DNA of 64,000 nucleotides from NCBI RefSeq assembly GCF_000171815.1, contig NZ_ABGR01000008.1, positions 1-64,000 of the forward strand. The letters are read 5' to 3'. Below the pieces are notes generated by a model. That model did no database searches, was not told the DNA's origin, and saw nothing but the letters and a program-made list of their open reading frames with translations. A program made the position numbers and the translations under genes. Positions 40,128 through 50,552 of the stretch are shown one piece after another. This stretch comes from Vibrio sp. AND4 (lineage in GTDB: Bacteria > Pseudomonadota > Gammaproteobacteria > Enterobacterales > Vibrionaceae). Within the stretch, counting starts at the first letter, position 1, and each line of letters opens with the position of its first letter.

Positions 40128-40357
40128 TATAATGTAATAATCACGAAATCGTGGTAAAACTCACCTCTTAATGATGAAGTGAATGTTACATACTGATGGG
40201 CAAATGAATTGCCCTCAATATCCAATCGAACAAGCTTTTTATTGTTTGATGGGATATTAAAACACCGCAATCATAGATTGTTGTGCCATAGGCCAAACTG
40301 GTACTGTGCGGTGACAAGGATAGCAATTGGTATATGACTTTTCGCAGTATATGCCGA
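40128..40357 (+). promoter_or_regulatory. deo operon promoter element and long structured 5' leader
   Basis: A TATAAT at 40128-40133 (no good -35) would start a leader of about 350 nt. It contains, in order: CACGA/TCGTG (40142-40153); GGGCAA ATGAA TTGCCC (40198-40214); a 16-bp two-part hairpin AATATCC+ATCGAACAA / TTGTTTGAT+GGATATT (40217-40258); a three-way junction closed by CACCGCA / TGCGGTG (40263-40269 with 40307-40313) with inner stems near 40268-40280 and GTGCCA / TGGTAC (40283-40304); and GGTATAT / ATATGCC (to about 40357). Several pairs are G-U that work only in plus-strand RNA. No known riboswitch recognised. Confidence 0.5.
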
Positions 40358-40492
40358 GTCTTCAGGGAACCAAGTCCGTTCATAAATAGATTGCTTAGTC
40401 CATTTCTCACACTGTTTCGACTTGTTGATTATAGTTAGATAAGTGACGTGAGGCTGAGTAGTGAATTTTTTGAATATTGATCGGAGATAGAA

Positions 40493-41269
40493 ATGAGCGA
40501 TTTAAAAGCAGCAGCGCTACGCGCACTAAAACTTATGGACCTAACTACGCTAAATGATGACGACACTGATGCAAAGGTGATTTCACTGTGTCATGACGCG
40601 AAATCAGCTGTAGGCAACACGGCTGCAATCTGCATTTACCCTCGCTTTATTCCTATTGCTAAGAAGACACTTCGTGAGCAAGGCACACCAGACGTACGTA
40701 TCGCAACGGTAACGAATTTCCCACACGGTAACGACGATATCGAAATTGCGGTTGCTGAAACAAAAGCGGCGGTTGCTTACGGTGCTGATGAAGTCGACGT
40801 CGTTTTCCCATACCGTGCCCTAATGGCGGGTGATGAGAAAGTGGGCTTCGAACTAGTTAAGCAATGTAAAGAAGCTTGTGGTGATATCCTTCTAAAAGTC
40901 ATCATCGAAACGGGTGAGCTTAAAGAAGAAGCACTAATTAAGAAAGCATCTCAAATCTGTATCGAAGCCGGTGCGGACTTCATTAAGACTTCAACGGGTA
41001 AAGTGCCAGTAAACGCGACGCCAGAATACGCTCGCATGATGCTTGAAGTTATTCGTGATATGGGTGTGGCAGAATCTGTTGGTTTCAAACCTGCAGGTGG
41101 TGTGCGTACTGCTGAAGATGCAGCGGCATATCTAGCAATGGCTGACGAAATTCTAGGTGACAACTGGGTTGATGCTCGTCACTACCGCTTCGGTGCGTCT
41201 AGCCTACTAACAAACCTACTAAATACATTAGAAGTATCAGACCAAGTCGCTGATCCAGCAGCGTACTAA
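40493..41269 (+). CDS. deoC: Deoxyribose-phosphate aldolase
   Basis: Class I aldolase splitting 2-deoxyribose-5-phosphate into glyceraldehyde-3-phosphate and acetaldehyde. 258 aa. Schiff-base lysine in [12 protein letters not shown]; second catalytic lysine region [11 protein letters not shown]; also [21 protein letters not shown] ribosome site. First gene of deoC-deoA-deoB-deoD, behind a long structured leader. No DeoR palindrome was found near the start. Confidence 0.96.
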   Translation: MSDLKAAALRALKLMDLTTLNDDDTDAKVISLCHDAKSAVGNTAAICIYPRFIPIAKKTLREQGTPDVRIATVTNFPHGNDDIEIAVAETKAAVAYGADEVDVVFPYRALMAGDEKVGFELVKQCKEACGDILLKVIIETGELKEEALIKKASQICIEAGADFIKTSTGKVPVNATPEYARMMLEVIRDMGVAESVGFKPAGGVRTAEDAAAYLAMADEILGDNWVDARHYRFGASSLLTNLLNTLEVSDQVADPAAY

Positions 41270-41289
41270 CTCTAACAATACGTCTGAAC

Positions 41290-41313
41290 GGTAGCACCAG
41301 CTTTGGTGCTACC
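41290..41313 (+). repeat. deoC-deoA intercistronic hairpin
   Basis: Perfect 10-bp stem GGTAGCACCA / TGGTGCTACC with loop GCTT and no T-tract. Likely an mRNA stability or processing element. Confidence 0.7.
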
Positions 41314-41368
41314 AATCCTCTTCTATCCTACTTTTTCCATGGCTCATATTGAGCTTGGGGAGGCACTA

Positions 41369-42697
41369 ATGTATTTACCACAAGAAATTATCCGTAAAAA
41401 GCGTGACGGCGAAGTTCTTACTGCCGACGAAATCAACTTCTTCATCCAAGGCGTAGCAAACAACAGTGTATCTGAAGGTCAGATCGCAGCATTTGCTATG
41501 ACAATCTTCTTCAATGAAATGACGATGCCAGAGCGTATCGCACTAACGTGTGCAATGCGTGATTCAGGTATGGTTATCGATTGGAGCCACATGAACTTTG
41601 GTGGCCCAATTGTCGATAAGCACTCTACTGGTGGTGTGGGTGACGTGACTTCTCTCATGCTTGGCCCAATGGTGGCAGCATGTGGTGGTTTCGTTCCTAT
41701 GATCTCTGGTCGTGGTCTTGGCCACACTGGCGGTACGCTGGATAAACTTGAGTCAATCCCTGGCTACAACATCACACCGACAAACGACGTCTTTGGTCAA
41801 GTAACCAAAGACGCAGGCGTAGCAATCATCGGTCAAACTGGTGACCTAGCACCTGCGGATAAGCGCGTTTACGCGACTCGCGATATCACAGCGACAGTAG
41901 ACAACATCTCACTGATCACGGCGTCGATTTTATCGAAGAAGCTTGCTGCAGGTCTTGAATCTCTAGTGATGGACGTAAAAGTTGGCTCTGGTGCATTCAT
42001 GCCAACTTACGAAGCGTCTGAAGAGCTAGCAAAATCTATCGTTGCAGTAGCAAACGGTGCTGGCACTAAGACGACGGCAATTCTTACGGACATGAACCAA
42101 GTACTGGCGTCTTCGGCGGGTAACGCAGTGGAAGTTCGCGAAGCGGTTCGTTTCTTAACGGGTGAATACCGTAACCCTCGTCTACTTGAAGTCACCATGG
42201 CATCATGCGCGGAAATGTTGGTGCTTGGTAAACTGGCTGAGAACACGGAAGACGCACGCGTAAAACTGATGGAAGCACTGGATAACGGTAAAGCAGCTGA
42301 CTGCTTCGGTAAGATGGTTGCAGGTCTAGGTGGCCCTGCTGACTTTGTCGAAAATTACGACAATTACCTAGAAAAAACAGAAATCATCAAACCTGTGTAC
42401 GCAACAGAAACAGGTGTTGTATCTGCGATGGACACTCGTGCCATTGGTATGGCTGTGGTCGCGATGGGCGGCGGTCGTCGTGTTGCGACCGATGAAATCG
42501 ACTATGCGGTTGGCTTCGATAACTTCATCCGCCTCGGTGAAGTTGCTGATAGTGACAAGCCTCTTGCGATTATCCACGCTCGTACCGAAGCGCAGTGGGA
42601 AGATGCCGCGAAAGCACTCCTAAGCGCAATAAAAGTGGGTGGGGAGTACACGCCTACTCCAGAGGTTTACCGTCAAATCCGAGCAGAAGATCTTTAA
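41369..42697 (+). CDS. deoA: Thymidine phosphorylase
   Basis: Phosphorolysis of thymidine/deoxyuridine to the base and deoxyribose-1-phosphate. 442 aa from ATG 41369 ([14 protein letters not shown]), with GGGGAGG upstream; an in-frame start at 41303 overlaps the intercistronic hairpin and is rejected. Signatures: [10 protein letters not shown], the phosphate/thymine region [19 protein letters not shown] and [21 protein letters not shown]. Second gene of the deo operon. Confidence 0.96.
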   Translation: MYLPQEIIRKKRDGEVLTADEINFFIQGVANNSVSEGQIAAFAMTIFFNEMTMPERIALTCAMRDSGMVIDWSHMNFGGPIVDKHSTGGVGDVTSLMLGPMVAACGGFVPMISGRGLGHTGGTLDKLESIPGYNITPTNDVFGQVTKDAGVAIIGQTGDLAPADKRVYATRDITATVDNISLITASILSKKLAAGLESLVMDVKVGSGAFMPTYEASEELAKSIVAVANGAGTKTTAILTDMNQVLASSAGNAVEVREAVRFLTGEYRNPRLLEVTMASCAEMLVLGKLAENTEDARVKLMEALDNGKAADCFGKMVAGLGGPADFVENYDNYLEKTEIIKPVYATETGVVSAMDTRAIGMAVVAMGGGRRVATDEIDYAVGFDNFIRLGEVADSDKPLAIIHARTEAQWEDAAKALLSAIKVGGEYTPTPEVYRQIRAEDL

Positions 42698-42716
42698 TCG
42701 AATAAGTAATTACACA

Positions 42717-42753
42717 AGGCCCACTCAAACATAATAAGAAACCGAGTGGGTCT
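42717..42753 (+). repeat. deoA-deoB intercistronic hairpin
   Basis: Stem AGGCCCACTC / GAGTGGGTCT (one G-T pair) with a 17-nt loop; no T-tract. Confidence 0.65.
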
Positions 42754-42765
42754 AAGGAACGAGCA

Positions 42766-43986
42766 ATGAAAAGAGCATTTATTTTAGTATTGGACTCATT
42801 CGGTATCGGCGCGGCTGCAGATGCCGAAAAATTTGGTGATGTAGGTTCAGACACATTAGGCCATATTGCAGACCAGTGTGAACAAGGTCTAGCAGATAAT
42901 GAACAGCGTAAAGGCTCGCTTCGTCTGCCCAATCTATCTAAGCTTGGCTTGGCAATGGCGCATAAAGAATCAACGGGTCGCTTTGCTCCTGGCCTAGATA
43001 CCGACGCAGAAATCATAGGTGCTTACGGTCACGCTGCTGAGCTTTCTTCAGGTAAAGACACGCCGTCTGGTCATTGGGAAATCGCAGGTGTGCCAGTTCT
43101 GTTTGATTGGGGCTACTTCACTGACAAAGCGAGTAGCTTCCCGAAAGAGCTGACCGACCGTATCCTTGAGCGCGCTGGTCTGGACGGTTTTCTCGGCAAC
43201 TGCCATGCATCAGGTACTCAAGTACTGAATGATCTTGGTGAAGAGCATATGAAGACTGGCAAACCAATCTTCTACACATCTGCTGACTCTGTATTCCAAA
43301 TTGCCTGTCATGAAGAGACGTTTGGTTTAGAACGATTGCTGGAACTTTGCCAAATCGCACGTGAAGAGCTAGAAGATTACAACATCGGTCGCGTCATTGC
43401 GCGTCCTTTTATTGGCCCTGGAAAAGGTCAATTTGAACGTACGGGTAACCGCCGTGATCTCTCTGTTGAACCACCATCCGTAACCATTCTTCAGAAGCTA
43501 GTAGAAGAAAAACAAGGGAATGTGATTTCTATCGGAAAGATTGCCGATATCTACGCAAACTGCGGCATCACTAAGAAAGTGAAAGCGACAGGCATTCCCG
43601 CATTGTTCGAAGCGACGTTGGAGCAAATCAAAGAAGCGGGTGATAACACTATCGTATTTACTAACTTTGTCGACTTTGACTCAGCCTACGGCCACCGCCG
43701 TGATGTTGCGGGCTACGCGGCTGCGCTTGAGTACTTCGATGGTCGCATCAATGAAGTGCTGGAAATTATGGAAGAAGACGATGTGCTTATCCTTACGGCG
43801 GATCACGGTTGCGATCCAACATGGCCAGGTACCGACCACACTCGTGAGCACATTCCAGTGATTGTTTATGGTAAGAAAATACCCGCAGGCTCGTTAGGCC
43901 GTCGCGATAGCTTTGCTGATATCGGTCAAACGTTGGCAAGTTATTTTGCGACTTCTCCGATGGACTACGGCAAGAACTTTCTATAA
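42766..43986 (+). CDS. deoB: Phosphopentomutase
   Basis: Interconverts (deoxy)ribose-1-phosphate and -5-phosphate, feeding DeoC. 406 aa, family length. Two-metal alkaline-phosphatase-fold motifs: [17 protein letters not shown] with the first metal Asp, [10 protein letters not shown] with the phosphorylated Thr, and the C-terminal [19 protein letters not shown] metal cluster. AAGGAACGAG ribosome site. Third gene of the operon. Confidence 0.97.
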   Translation: MKRAFILVLDSFGIGAAADAEKFGDVGSDTLGHIADQCEQGLADNEQRKGSLRLPNLSKLGLAMAHKESTGRFAPGLDTDAEIIGAYGHAAELSSGKDTPSGHWEIAGVPVLFDWGYFTDKASSFPKELTDRILERAGLDGFLGNCHASGTQVLNDLGEEHMKTGKPIFYTSADSVFQIACHEETFGLERLLELCQIAREELEDYNIGRVIARPFIGPGKGQFERTGNRRDLSVEPPSVTILQKLVEEKQGNVISIGKIADIYANCGITKKVKATGIPALFEATLEQIKEAGDNTIVFTNFVDFDSAYGHRRDVAGYAAALEYFDGRINEVLEIMEEDDVLILTADHGCDPTWPGTDHTREHIPVIVYGKKIPAGSLGRRDSFADIGQTLASYFATSPMDYGKNFL

Positions 43987-44004
43987 TTGATTGGGTTTTG
44001 AAAA

Positions 44005-44026
44005 CTAGGAGCATTGCGGCTCCTAG
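44005..44026 (+). repeat. deoB-deoD intercistronic hairpin
   Basis: Perfect 8-bp stem CTAGGAGC ATTGCG GCTCCTAG followed by CTTT only. It is the third such element in the operon. Confidence 0.7.
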
Positions 44027-44130
44027 CTTTAGGTTGGCAGCATAAAATGTGCTTGTCTGTAATGAGATTAATCTTGCTAAACCGTAAATAGCAGTGCGGC
44101 TCGGCTAAAGAAAGATAAGGGAAATGAAAC

Positions 44131-44850
44131 ATGGCAACTCCACACATCAACGCTGAAATGGGTGCTTTCGCAGACGTCGTTTTAATGCCGGGTGATCCGT
44201 TACGTGCTAAATACATCGCAGATACTTTCCTTGAAGATGCAGTTCAAGTGTGTGATGTTCGTAATATGTTCGGTTACACAGGCACTTACAAAGGACGTAA
44301 GGTTTCTGTGATGGGGCACGGTATGGGAATCCCATCTTGTTCAATCTACGTTACAGAGCTAATCAAAGATTTCGGTGTGAAGAAAGTGATCCGCATAGGT
44401 AGCTGTGGTGCAGTGAGCGAAGATATCAAAGTACGTGACGTTGTTATCGGCATGGGGGCTTGCACTGATTCTAAAGTGAACCGTATCCGTTTTAAAGGCC
44501 ATGACTTTGCCGCTATCGCTGACTACAAGATGGTTCGCGCAGCGGAAGAAGCGGCTAAAGCACGTGGCGTAGACGTAAAAGTTGGTAACCTATTCTCAGC
44601 AGAACTTTTCTACACACCAGATCCTGAGATGTTCGATGTTATGGACAAGTACGGTATTGTGGGTGTTGAAATGGAAGCTGCAGGCATTTACGGTGTCGCC
44701 GCAGAGTTTGGCGCGAAAGCTCTGACTATTTGTACCGTTTCTGACCACATCAAGACTGGTGAGCAAACCACATCTGACGAACGTCAAACCACCTTCAACG
44801 ACATGATGCTGATCGCATTAGACTCAGTATTGATCGGTGATGAAGAGTAA
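44131..44850 (+). CDS. deoD: Purine-nucleoside phosphorylase DeoD-type
   Basis: Hexameric PNP cleaving purine (deoxy)nucleosides with phosphate. 239 aa, standard. [27 protein letters not shown] start, phosphate-binding MPGDPLR and IGSCGAVS, base/ribose site [12 protein letters not shown] and SDHIKTGE. Last gene of deoCABD, closed by a terminator facing ytjB. Confidence 0.97.
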   Translation: MATPHINAEMGAFADVVLMPGDPLRAKYIADTFLEDAVQVCDVRNMFGYTGTYKGRKVSVMGHGMGIPSCSIYVTELIKDFGVKKVIRIGSCGAVSEDIKVRDVVIGMGACTDSKVNRIRFKGHDFAAIADYKMVRAAEEAAKARGVDVKVGNLFSAELFYTPDPEMFDVMDKYGIVGVEMEAAGIYGVAAEFGAKALTICTVSDHIKTGEQTTSDERQTTFNDMMLIALDSVLIGDEE

Positions 44851-44892
44851 GGGTGAAGCAACTTCTTATCTCTTTACCTCAAATATAAAAAG

Positions 44893-44921
44893 ACAGCCCG
44901 TACCATGCGGGCTGTTTTATT
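44893..44921. terminator. deoD terminator
   Basis: Stem ACAGCCCG / CGGGCTGT followed by TTTATTTT; on the minus strand it could also serve convergent ytjB. Confidence 0.85.
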
Positions 44922-44941
44922 TTGATAATTTGGTTTTTGAA

Positions 44942-45547
44942 TTACTTCGTGAGCAATAAGTTTTCGCCTTTTTTACGACGAATGGGTTGTCTGCGTAAAA
45001 TCATGATAATTAGCATGCCGCAGGCAAAGCTCATCAATACCATCATGTACATGTAGCGATCACTCTTGCGGTAATGGTGATCAGAAATAGCAGTGACTCG
45101 ACCTGTTTCAAAAGTAACGCGCACGAAGCCAATGACAGTACCATCCGATAATACAGGTTCAATCAGTTGTTGACGGCCAATCGATGCGGTAGCGAGTGGG
45201 GTATCTAGCCCCAATACTTCACGAACTGACAGGGCTCCCTTGCTAGAAGCCAAGCGGACACCTTGCGCATCGTAAATGGTTGCGTCAAATACCAGACGAT
45301 CTTGAGCAAGTTGGTTCGTTAGCTTCAGTAGACGCTCTTGATCTTTATCGATGAACATCTCGCCGGCAGATAATGATGCTTGCGAGATCAGAACTTTGGT
45401 AAGGGTTTCAAGCTGTTGCGCTTGAATCTTCTCATTCCCCTTGCTGATTACGACACTGTTCTTGATGGTGAAAAAAAACATCACACACAACAGTATCAGA
45501 GCCAGAATTCTTAGGGCATTCCTTACTGAGAATAAGGATTCATTCAT
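44942..45547 (-). CDS. ytjB: YtjB/SMP-family membrane protein
   Basis: Inner-membrane protein of unknown function, 201 aa from ATG 45547 (a TTG at 45568 would add 7). Two membrane helices (about residues 10-28 and 165-185) enclose a periplasmic domain (LVFDATIYDAQGVRLASSKGALSVREVLG, GTVIGFVRVTFETG) resembling SMP_2/YtjB. Short basic cytoplasmic tail RRQPIRRKK. It is divergent from serB, as in E. coli ytjB-serB, with a 91-bp shared promoter region. Confidence 0.85.
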   Translation of the reverse strand: MNESLFSVRNALRILALILLCVMFFFTIKNSVVISKGNEKIQAQQLETLTKVLISQASLSAGEMFIDKDQERLLKLTNQLAQDRLVFDATIYDAQGVRLASSKGALSVREVLGLDTPLATASIGRQQLIEPVLSDGTVIGFVRVTFETGRVTAISDHHYRKSDRYMYMMVLMSFACGMLIIMILRRQPIRRKKGENLLLTK

Positions 45548-45638
45548 GCGCTTTACTCGTCCATTCAAATCAAAACAAAGACTTGCCTTTTTAGTTTGTT
45601 AAGGTAACGTTTTAGCAAAGTCATAAGGGATTATATAC

Positions 45639-46619
45639 ATGGATGCGTCAAAAAGCTTGCCTATCAGAAGGCATACGACTCTTTTAAAACGATTACCTGA
45701 AACTCGGTTTGCTACACAGCTTGATAAAGCCAAGGCGAATTGGATTGTATTTGGTGAGCATCTTGAGCTTCGCCACTTCGAAGACATCGACTTCTTTACT
45801 GGTTTTCACAATCCGATTTTAGATACATGGAAAGTCGGTCAATATGAAGTCGCATTGATGGCTGGTAATCTGCTCCCTGAACATGAAACCATCCTGAAAA
45901 GCTTAGAGCTGGATTATGCTTCGTTACTTGAAGTGCCGGATCTTTCTACTCCGGGGTTGGTTGTGTTTGATATGGACTCAACTGTGATCCAAATCGAGTG
46001 TATTGATGAGATTGCAAAACTTGCAGGTGTCGGTGAGGAAGTTGCTGAAGTGACTGAGCGCGCTATGCAAGGTGAATTGGATTTCGAGCAGAGTTTACGC
46101 CAACGTGTCGGTAAGCTAAAAGGGGCCGATGAAGCGATTCTTGAACAGGTACGCAGCCAGCTGCCATTCATGCCAGACTTTGAAGTTTTGGTCACAACGT
46201 TTAAAGCTCTTGGGTGGAGGACGGCTATTGCCTCCGGCGGTTTCACATACTTCTCTGACTTTATTAAAGACAAAGTAGGATTAGACTTTGCCCAGTCCAA
46301 CCAATTGGAAATTGTTGATGGCAAGTTGACGGGTGAAGTGTTGGGTGATGTTGTGTCAGCCCAAACGAAAGCAGACATTTTGGTTGAGCTTGCTGAAGAA
46401 TACGACATCGAACAGCACAATACGGTTGCCGTCGGTGATGGCGCGAATGATTTGGTTATGATGGTTGCTGCGGGGTTGGGCATTGCTTATCACGCCAAAC
46501 CTAAGGTTGAAGCACAATCACAAGCTGCGGTTCGATTTGCAGGCTTAGGTGGTGTGCTGTGTATTCTGTCTGGGGCGTTAGTTAAGCAACAGAAAGTCAG
46601 TTGGAAGGTACAGCCTTAG
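45639..46619 (+). CDS. serB: Phosphoserine phosphatase
   Basis: Last step of serine synthesis; HAD hydrolase. 326 aa with an N-terminal ACT-like domain of about 100 residues, as in E. coli SerB. Nucleophile motif VVFDMDSTVI with Asp111 and Asp113, motif II IASGGFTYFS, motif III Lys, motif IV VAVGDGANDLVMM. Start ATG 45639; ribosome site weak. Its terminator overlaps the end of convergent plzC. Confidence 0.95.
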   Translation: MDASKSLPIRRHTTLLKRLPETRFATQLDKAKANWIVFGEHLELRHFEDIDFFTGFHNPILDTWKVGQYEVALMAGNLLPEHETILKSLELDYASLLEVPDLSTPGLVVFDMDSTVIQIECIDEIAKLAGVGEEVAEVTERAMQGELDFEQSLRQRVGKLKGADEAILEQVRSQLPFMPDFEVLVTTFKALGWRTAIASGGFTYFSDFIKDKVGLDFAQSNQLEIVDGKLTGEVLGDVVSAQTKADILVELAEEYDIEQHNTVAVGDGANDLVMMVAAGLGIAYHAKPKVEAQSQAAVRFAGLGGVLCILSGALVKQQKVSWKVQP

Positions 46620-46649
46620 CTGCATTTGTCGTGCACAACTATGATTGAG

Positions 46650-46677
46650 ACACCGCTTATTGAGCGGTGTTTTTTTA
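46650..46677. terminator. serB terminator overlapping the plzC stop
   Basis: Stem ACACCGCT TATTG AGCGGTGT then seven Ts; the T-tract runs into the plzC stop codon on the other strand. Confidence 0.88.
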
Positions 46678-49023
46678 CTCCGTCAGCTCCAATCGAATAA
46701 TCACTTCTTCGGTAATATCCTCAAATTCGCTGTAACCAACCAGTGCGGTCAACTCTTTTTCTAACTTGCTCGCTTGATGTACGCCAAATTGAGTTAGGTC
46801 ACTTAAGTCACGATGCAGCAATGATGTCATTGGGTCGAAAATTGGTGCAGTTGAGATACGAATGGCATAAAGTTCACCCATCATACGGGCTTTCTTGATG
46901 AACTGAATTCGCTCTTTCACGTTGGCGAAGTCTTGCTGTAGCTTCGATTCGAGTGCTGTGATTTTATGACCCACTTTATTCACGCTAATGTAGAGATCTT
47001 GATGACGAGCCTGCGCACCATCAATGCGCTTGATTGGTTCAGCTATCAGTGTGTTCGATCGGCTTTTAAATAGTGGCTCGAGTGAATATTGGCGATCATG
47101 ACCAAGGCGTGCGTATAATTCGATATGCTTCATCAACGGAAAGTTAATTCCGATCACCGGCGTTTTTAAAGAAGATGTGTTACATCTGCTGATGAATATC
47201 GGTGTGCTTGGCATTCTTGACAGCAACATGCTGTGCAGCCTCTCTAGTAGAGCATTACTCGGCAGCATCTCTTCTTGGGGGATCAACTTACCCTGGTTGT
47301 GATCAATAATGCTATTGAAAAAAGCAATCACGCACATGGTTTTGCTTTGTTCATCGATAACCAGTTGAATACCTCTGCCATCAGGGCTAACACGGATCAC
47401 ACGATAAGGTACATTTGAGAGTGGCAGTTTTGTATTGTACAACTGCAATTCTCGAAAGTTAATCTGCACTTCTTGGCCTAAGCGAAGCGCAGTCGGCTCG
47501 TTCAATTTTAGACCTAGGCCTCGCTTGGAAATGTCTAAGGTAAAGCCAGTAATTTTTGTGTTGTTGATATCCAGTTCTAAAGGCGTTTTGAATTGATAAC
47601 GTGGCTCTTTACGACGAGATTGAGCATCGAAGTAAATGCCCTTTGGACTTCCGATGACTTTTCTAAGGTGACGAAATGCATTCAAGGTATTGGTTGGCAC
47701 ACGTGGCTTTTCAGTGAGCAGGTAATCTTGACCAGACTTCTCATCGGCGATTTCTTGCAAAATGCCTACGTGTGTCAGTTTCTGTGAGCTCTCTGCTAGT
47801 TCAGATGAAAAGGCTGCGAGATCATTTTTCTCTTGCTCAGATAACTCGAAGATTGAAATACGGAATGCTCGCCAACTGTTTCTCTTGGCGCCTAAATGCC
47901 AGAAGAGTTGACGTTGTTCTCTAGTCGCTTCAGGACGCAGCATAGAGTAGAAATAGGTTCTGTCTTCATGTTCATGGGTGAACGAGTACAACACATTGGT
48001 TGCCCCTCTCGCGCCCGGAGTAATTAATGAGGCCATTCTTTCTGGGTTGAATAGCGAGCCGAAAGTTTGTTGGTTGCGCTCATCATGCCAATATTGCCAA
48101 ATCTTTTGGTTATTGGGTGTGAGAATAGCGAGTTTGAGATCGTAGCCTTCGAAAAATAGTGGCAAGTTACCAGTGTGCTTAAGCGCAATGTGTTCGTAGC
48201 CACGCGTGCGAGCACGAATGATTTTGTCCTGATTGTCATGGCGAGCACGTTTTGTTGTGCTGCTGAGAGCCTCGTCAATTACACGAGAAATGATATTGGT
48301 TTCCGTTAAGCGGACGGTTCTTAGGTACCGAATAGCATCATTTTCGAAGCAGTCCTCTACCGCGAGAACTCGGTAAGTGATTGGTTTTTCGACCCCCGTG
48401 ATTTGAGATTGACTAGCAAACTCAGTAAAAGTGACTTGGATTATTTCGCCCAAGCTGTATTTGAAGGCACTTGGGACTTTAAATTTAGCGCCTGAACAAG
48501 ACAGGTCGATACTCAAACCGTGAATCACTTGCTCTTTTGAGCAAACAATTTCCACTTGAGATTGTACTTTTAAACGTTTTTCTTGGCGTTTTAAATCATA
48601 TCCAAGGTGAACAGGTTCCGCGAGAAAAGGGCTATTGGGGTCGGTAAGTGATCGCTCTTCATTCTTGTCATTGTTTTTGCTCATCACACGGAAGTTATTA
48701 CGTGTGTTGACCAAAGCTTCCCACACACCGTCGGTATACCCGCCATACTTTTTTAAGTTCTTGTGGTAAGCGTTAAAAGCGACGTCATCTAACCAATGTG
48801 AAATGCCATCCAATAAGTATTCCCGACACTCACCTTTCACTCGACCTCGCAAATCAATGCTTTTCTTGCAAGGTGCCATGACTCGGTTTAGTTCCATTTT
48901 TACTAAAATCTTGGCTGACGGGGGCTCTCCTTCGGTCAATTGACCCAGGATGAAATCGAAGTCATCAGCACCGTAAACAGGGATTAGGCGCTCTGCGAGC
49001 GAGAGAATTTCAGATTGCTGCAT
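46675..49023 (-). CDS. plzC: Double PilZ-domain c-di-GMP effector (PlzC type)
   Basis: 782-aa cytoplasmic protein with two PilZ modules that fit c-di-GMP binding: RQEKR (146-150) with DLSCSG (about 173-178), and RKEPR (about 469-474) with DISKRG (about 497-502). Both keep the RxxxR and D/NxSxxG elements. The N-terminal 110 residues, the region between the PilZ domains and the C-terminal 220 residues are unannotated, helical and charged. Location between serB and radA matches V. cholerae VC2344 (PlzC) from memory. No membrane segment. Divergent from radA across 149 bp. Confidence 0.88.
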   Translation of the reverse strand: MQQSEILSLAERLIPVYGADDFDFILGQLTEGEPPSAKILVKMELNRVMAPCKKSIDLRGRVKGECREYLLDGISHWLDDVAFNAYHKNLKKYGGYTDGVWEALVNTRNNFRVMSKNNDKNEERSLTDPNSPFLAEPVHLGYDLKRQEKRLKVQSQVEIVCSKEQVIHGLSIDLSCSGAKFKVPSAFKYSLGEIIQVTFTEFASQSQITGVEKPITYRVLAVEDCFENDAIRYLRTVRLTETNIISRVIDEALSSTTKRARHDNQDKIIRARTRGYEHIALKHTGNLPLFFEGYDLKLAILTPNNQKIWQYWHDERNQQTFGSLFNPERMASLITPGARGATNVLYSFTHEHEDRTYFYSMLRPEATREQRQLFWHLGAKRNSWRAFRISIFELSEQEKNDLAAFSSELAESSQKLTHVGILQEIADEKSGQDYLLTEKPRVPTNTLNAFRHLRKVIGSPKGIYFDAQSRRKEPRYQFKTPLELDINNTKITGFTLDISKRGLGLKLNEPTALRLGQEVQINFRELQLYNTKLPLSNVPYRVIRVSPDGRGIQLVIDEQSKTMCVIAFFNSIIDHNQGKLIPQEEMLPSNALLERLHSMLLSRMPSTPIFISRCNTSSLKTPVIGINFPLMKHIELYARLGHDRQYSLEPLFKSRSNTLIAEPIKRIDGAQARHQDLYISVNKVGHKITALESKLQQDFANVKERIQFIKKARMMGELYAIRISTAPIFDPMTSLLHRDLSDLTQFGVHQASKLEKELTALVGYSEFEDITEEVIIRLELTE

Positions 49024-49172
49024 TATTTCTGTTAAAGTATGTCGTTATTCGAATTATATCGGCTAAGCAAAGCAAAACCTGAGTATATCAAGAGTTCTTC
49101 TTCGATATGGTCATGACATGGCGGTGCTTGGTCACATTTGTTGAAAAAACAGTGTTTAAGAATTGAGGCATC

Positions 49173-50552
49173 ATGGCAAAAGCAAAACGCGCGTATGTTT
49201 GTAATGATTGTGGCGCAGATTTTCCACGTTGGCAGGGGCAATGTAATGCGTGCGGCGCATGGAACACGATTACAGAAGTTCGTATCGCAGCATCGCCGAC
49301 GGTCGCGCGCAATGAACGTTTATCTGGTTACGCAGGTTCTGCAACTGAATCAAAAGTTCAAACATTGTCAGAGATAGACCTGCAAGAAGTTCCGCGCTTC
49401 ACGAGTGGTTTTAAAGAGCTCGACCGGGTACTTGGTGGTGGTGTGGTTCCGGGCGCTGCGATTCTTATCGGTGGTAACCCCGGCGCAGGTAAGTCGACTT
49501 TGCTTTTGCAAACCATGTGCTTGTTGTCTGCGCAAATGCCGACCCTTTATGTGACCGGTGAGGAATCACTTCAACAAGTTGCGATGCGTGCCTCACGCCT
49601 TGGTTTGCCAAAAGAGCATCTTAAGATGCTATCAGAAACCAATGTCGATAAGATTTGCCAAATTGCAGAGAAAGAACAGCCTCGCATTATGGTTATTGAC
49701 TCGATTCAGGTAATGCATGTGTCTGATGTTCAGTCGTCACCGGGTAGTGTTGCGCAGGTGCGTGAGTCGGCAACCGCGTTGACGCGTTATGCAAAGCAAA
49801 ACAATGTCGCCGTCTTTATTGTTGGTCACGTAACAAAAGATGGTACCCTTGCCGGCCCGAAAGTACTTGAACACATTATTGACTGTTCAGTACTGCTTGA
49901 TGGTGGCACAGACAGTCGCTTCCGAACCTTACGTAGTCACAAGAATCGTTTTGGTGCAGTGAATGAGCTGGGCGTATTTGCCATGACCGAGCAGGGACTA
50001 AAAGAGGTCAGCAATCCCTCCGCTATTTTCCTGTCACGTGGTGAAGAAGAAACGTCGGGCTCTTCAGTGATGGTGGTTTGGGAAGGAACGCGACCGCTAT
50101 TGGTAGAGATTCAAGCATTAGTGGACTACTCGCAATTGGCAAACCCACGCCGTGTTGCGGTGGGTCTGGAACAAAATCGCCTCTCTTTACTATTGGCGGT
50201 ATTGCATAAGCACGGTGGTCTGCAGATGGCCGACCAAGATGTATTTGTCAATGTGGTTGGTGGTGTAAAAGTCACAGAAACCAGCGCTGATTTGGCGTTA
50301 GTTATGGCGTTGTTGTCGAGCTTTCGCGATCGCCCATTACCAAAAGATGTGGTGGTGTTTGGTGAAGTTGGCTTAGCGGGTGAAATTCGCCCGGTACCAA
50401 GTGGTCAAGAGCGTTTGAATGAGGCATTCAAACATGGTTTTAAGAAAGCCGTCGTGCCTGCAGCAAATATGCCAAAGGGTGGGATTCCTGGTATGCAAAT
50501 CCACGGCGTTAAAAAACTGTCGGAGGCCATCGAAGCATTTGATGAGTTGTAA
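49173..50552 (+). CDS. radA: DNA repair/branch-migration protein RadA
   Basis: RecA-like helicase that extends D-loops in recombination. 459 aa. N-terminal zinc finger C10-x2-C13 and C24-x2-C27 (VCNDCGADFPRWQGQCNACG), Walker A GGNPGAGKST at 100-109, RadA-specific KNRFG motif (SHKNRFGAVNELGVF), C-terminal Lon-like domain. GAGG ribosome site 5-8 bp upstream. serB-radA linkage as in E. coli, here split by plzC on the opposite strand. Confidence 0.96.
   Translation: MAKAKRAYVCNDCGADFPRWQGQCNACGAWNTITEVRIAASPTVARNERLSGYAGSATESKVQTLSEIDLQEVPRFTSGFKELDRVLGGGVVPGAAILIGGNPGAGKSTLLLQTMCLLSAQMPTLYVTGEESLQQVAMRASRLGLPKEHLKMLSETNVDKICQIAEKEQPRIMVIDSIQVMHVSDVQSSPGSVAQVRESATALTRYAKQNNVAVFIVGHVTKDGTLAGPKVLEHIIDCSVLLDGGTDSRFRTLRSHKNRFGAVNELGVFAMTEQGLKEVSNPSAIFLSRGEEETSGSSVMVVWEGTRPLLVEIQALVDYSQLANPRRVAVGLEQNRLSLLLAVLHKHGGLQMADQDVFVNVVGGVKVTETSADLALVMALLSSFRDRPLPKDVVVFGEVGLAGEIRPVPSGQERLNEAFKHGFKKAVVPAANMPKGGIPGMQIHGVKKLSEAIEAFDEL

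Noticed and set aside
40263..40313. Purine or c-di-GMP (GEMM) riboswitch
   Set aside because: The three-way junction lacks the conserved core bases of the purine aptamer and the tetraloop/receptor of GEMM.
40186..40410. 74-codon minus-strand ORF in the deoC leader
   Set aside because: No ribosome site, lies across strong plus-strand hairpins, and its product has no protein-like pattern.
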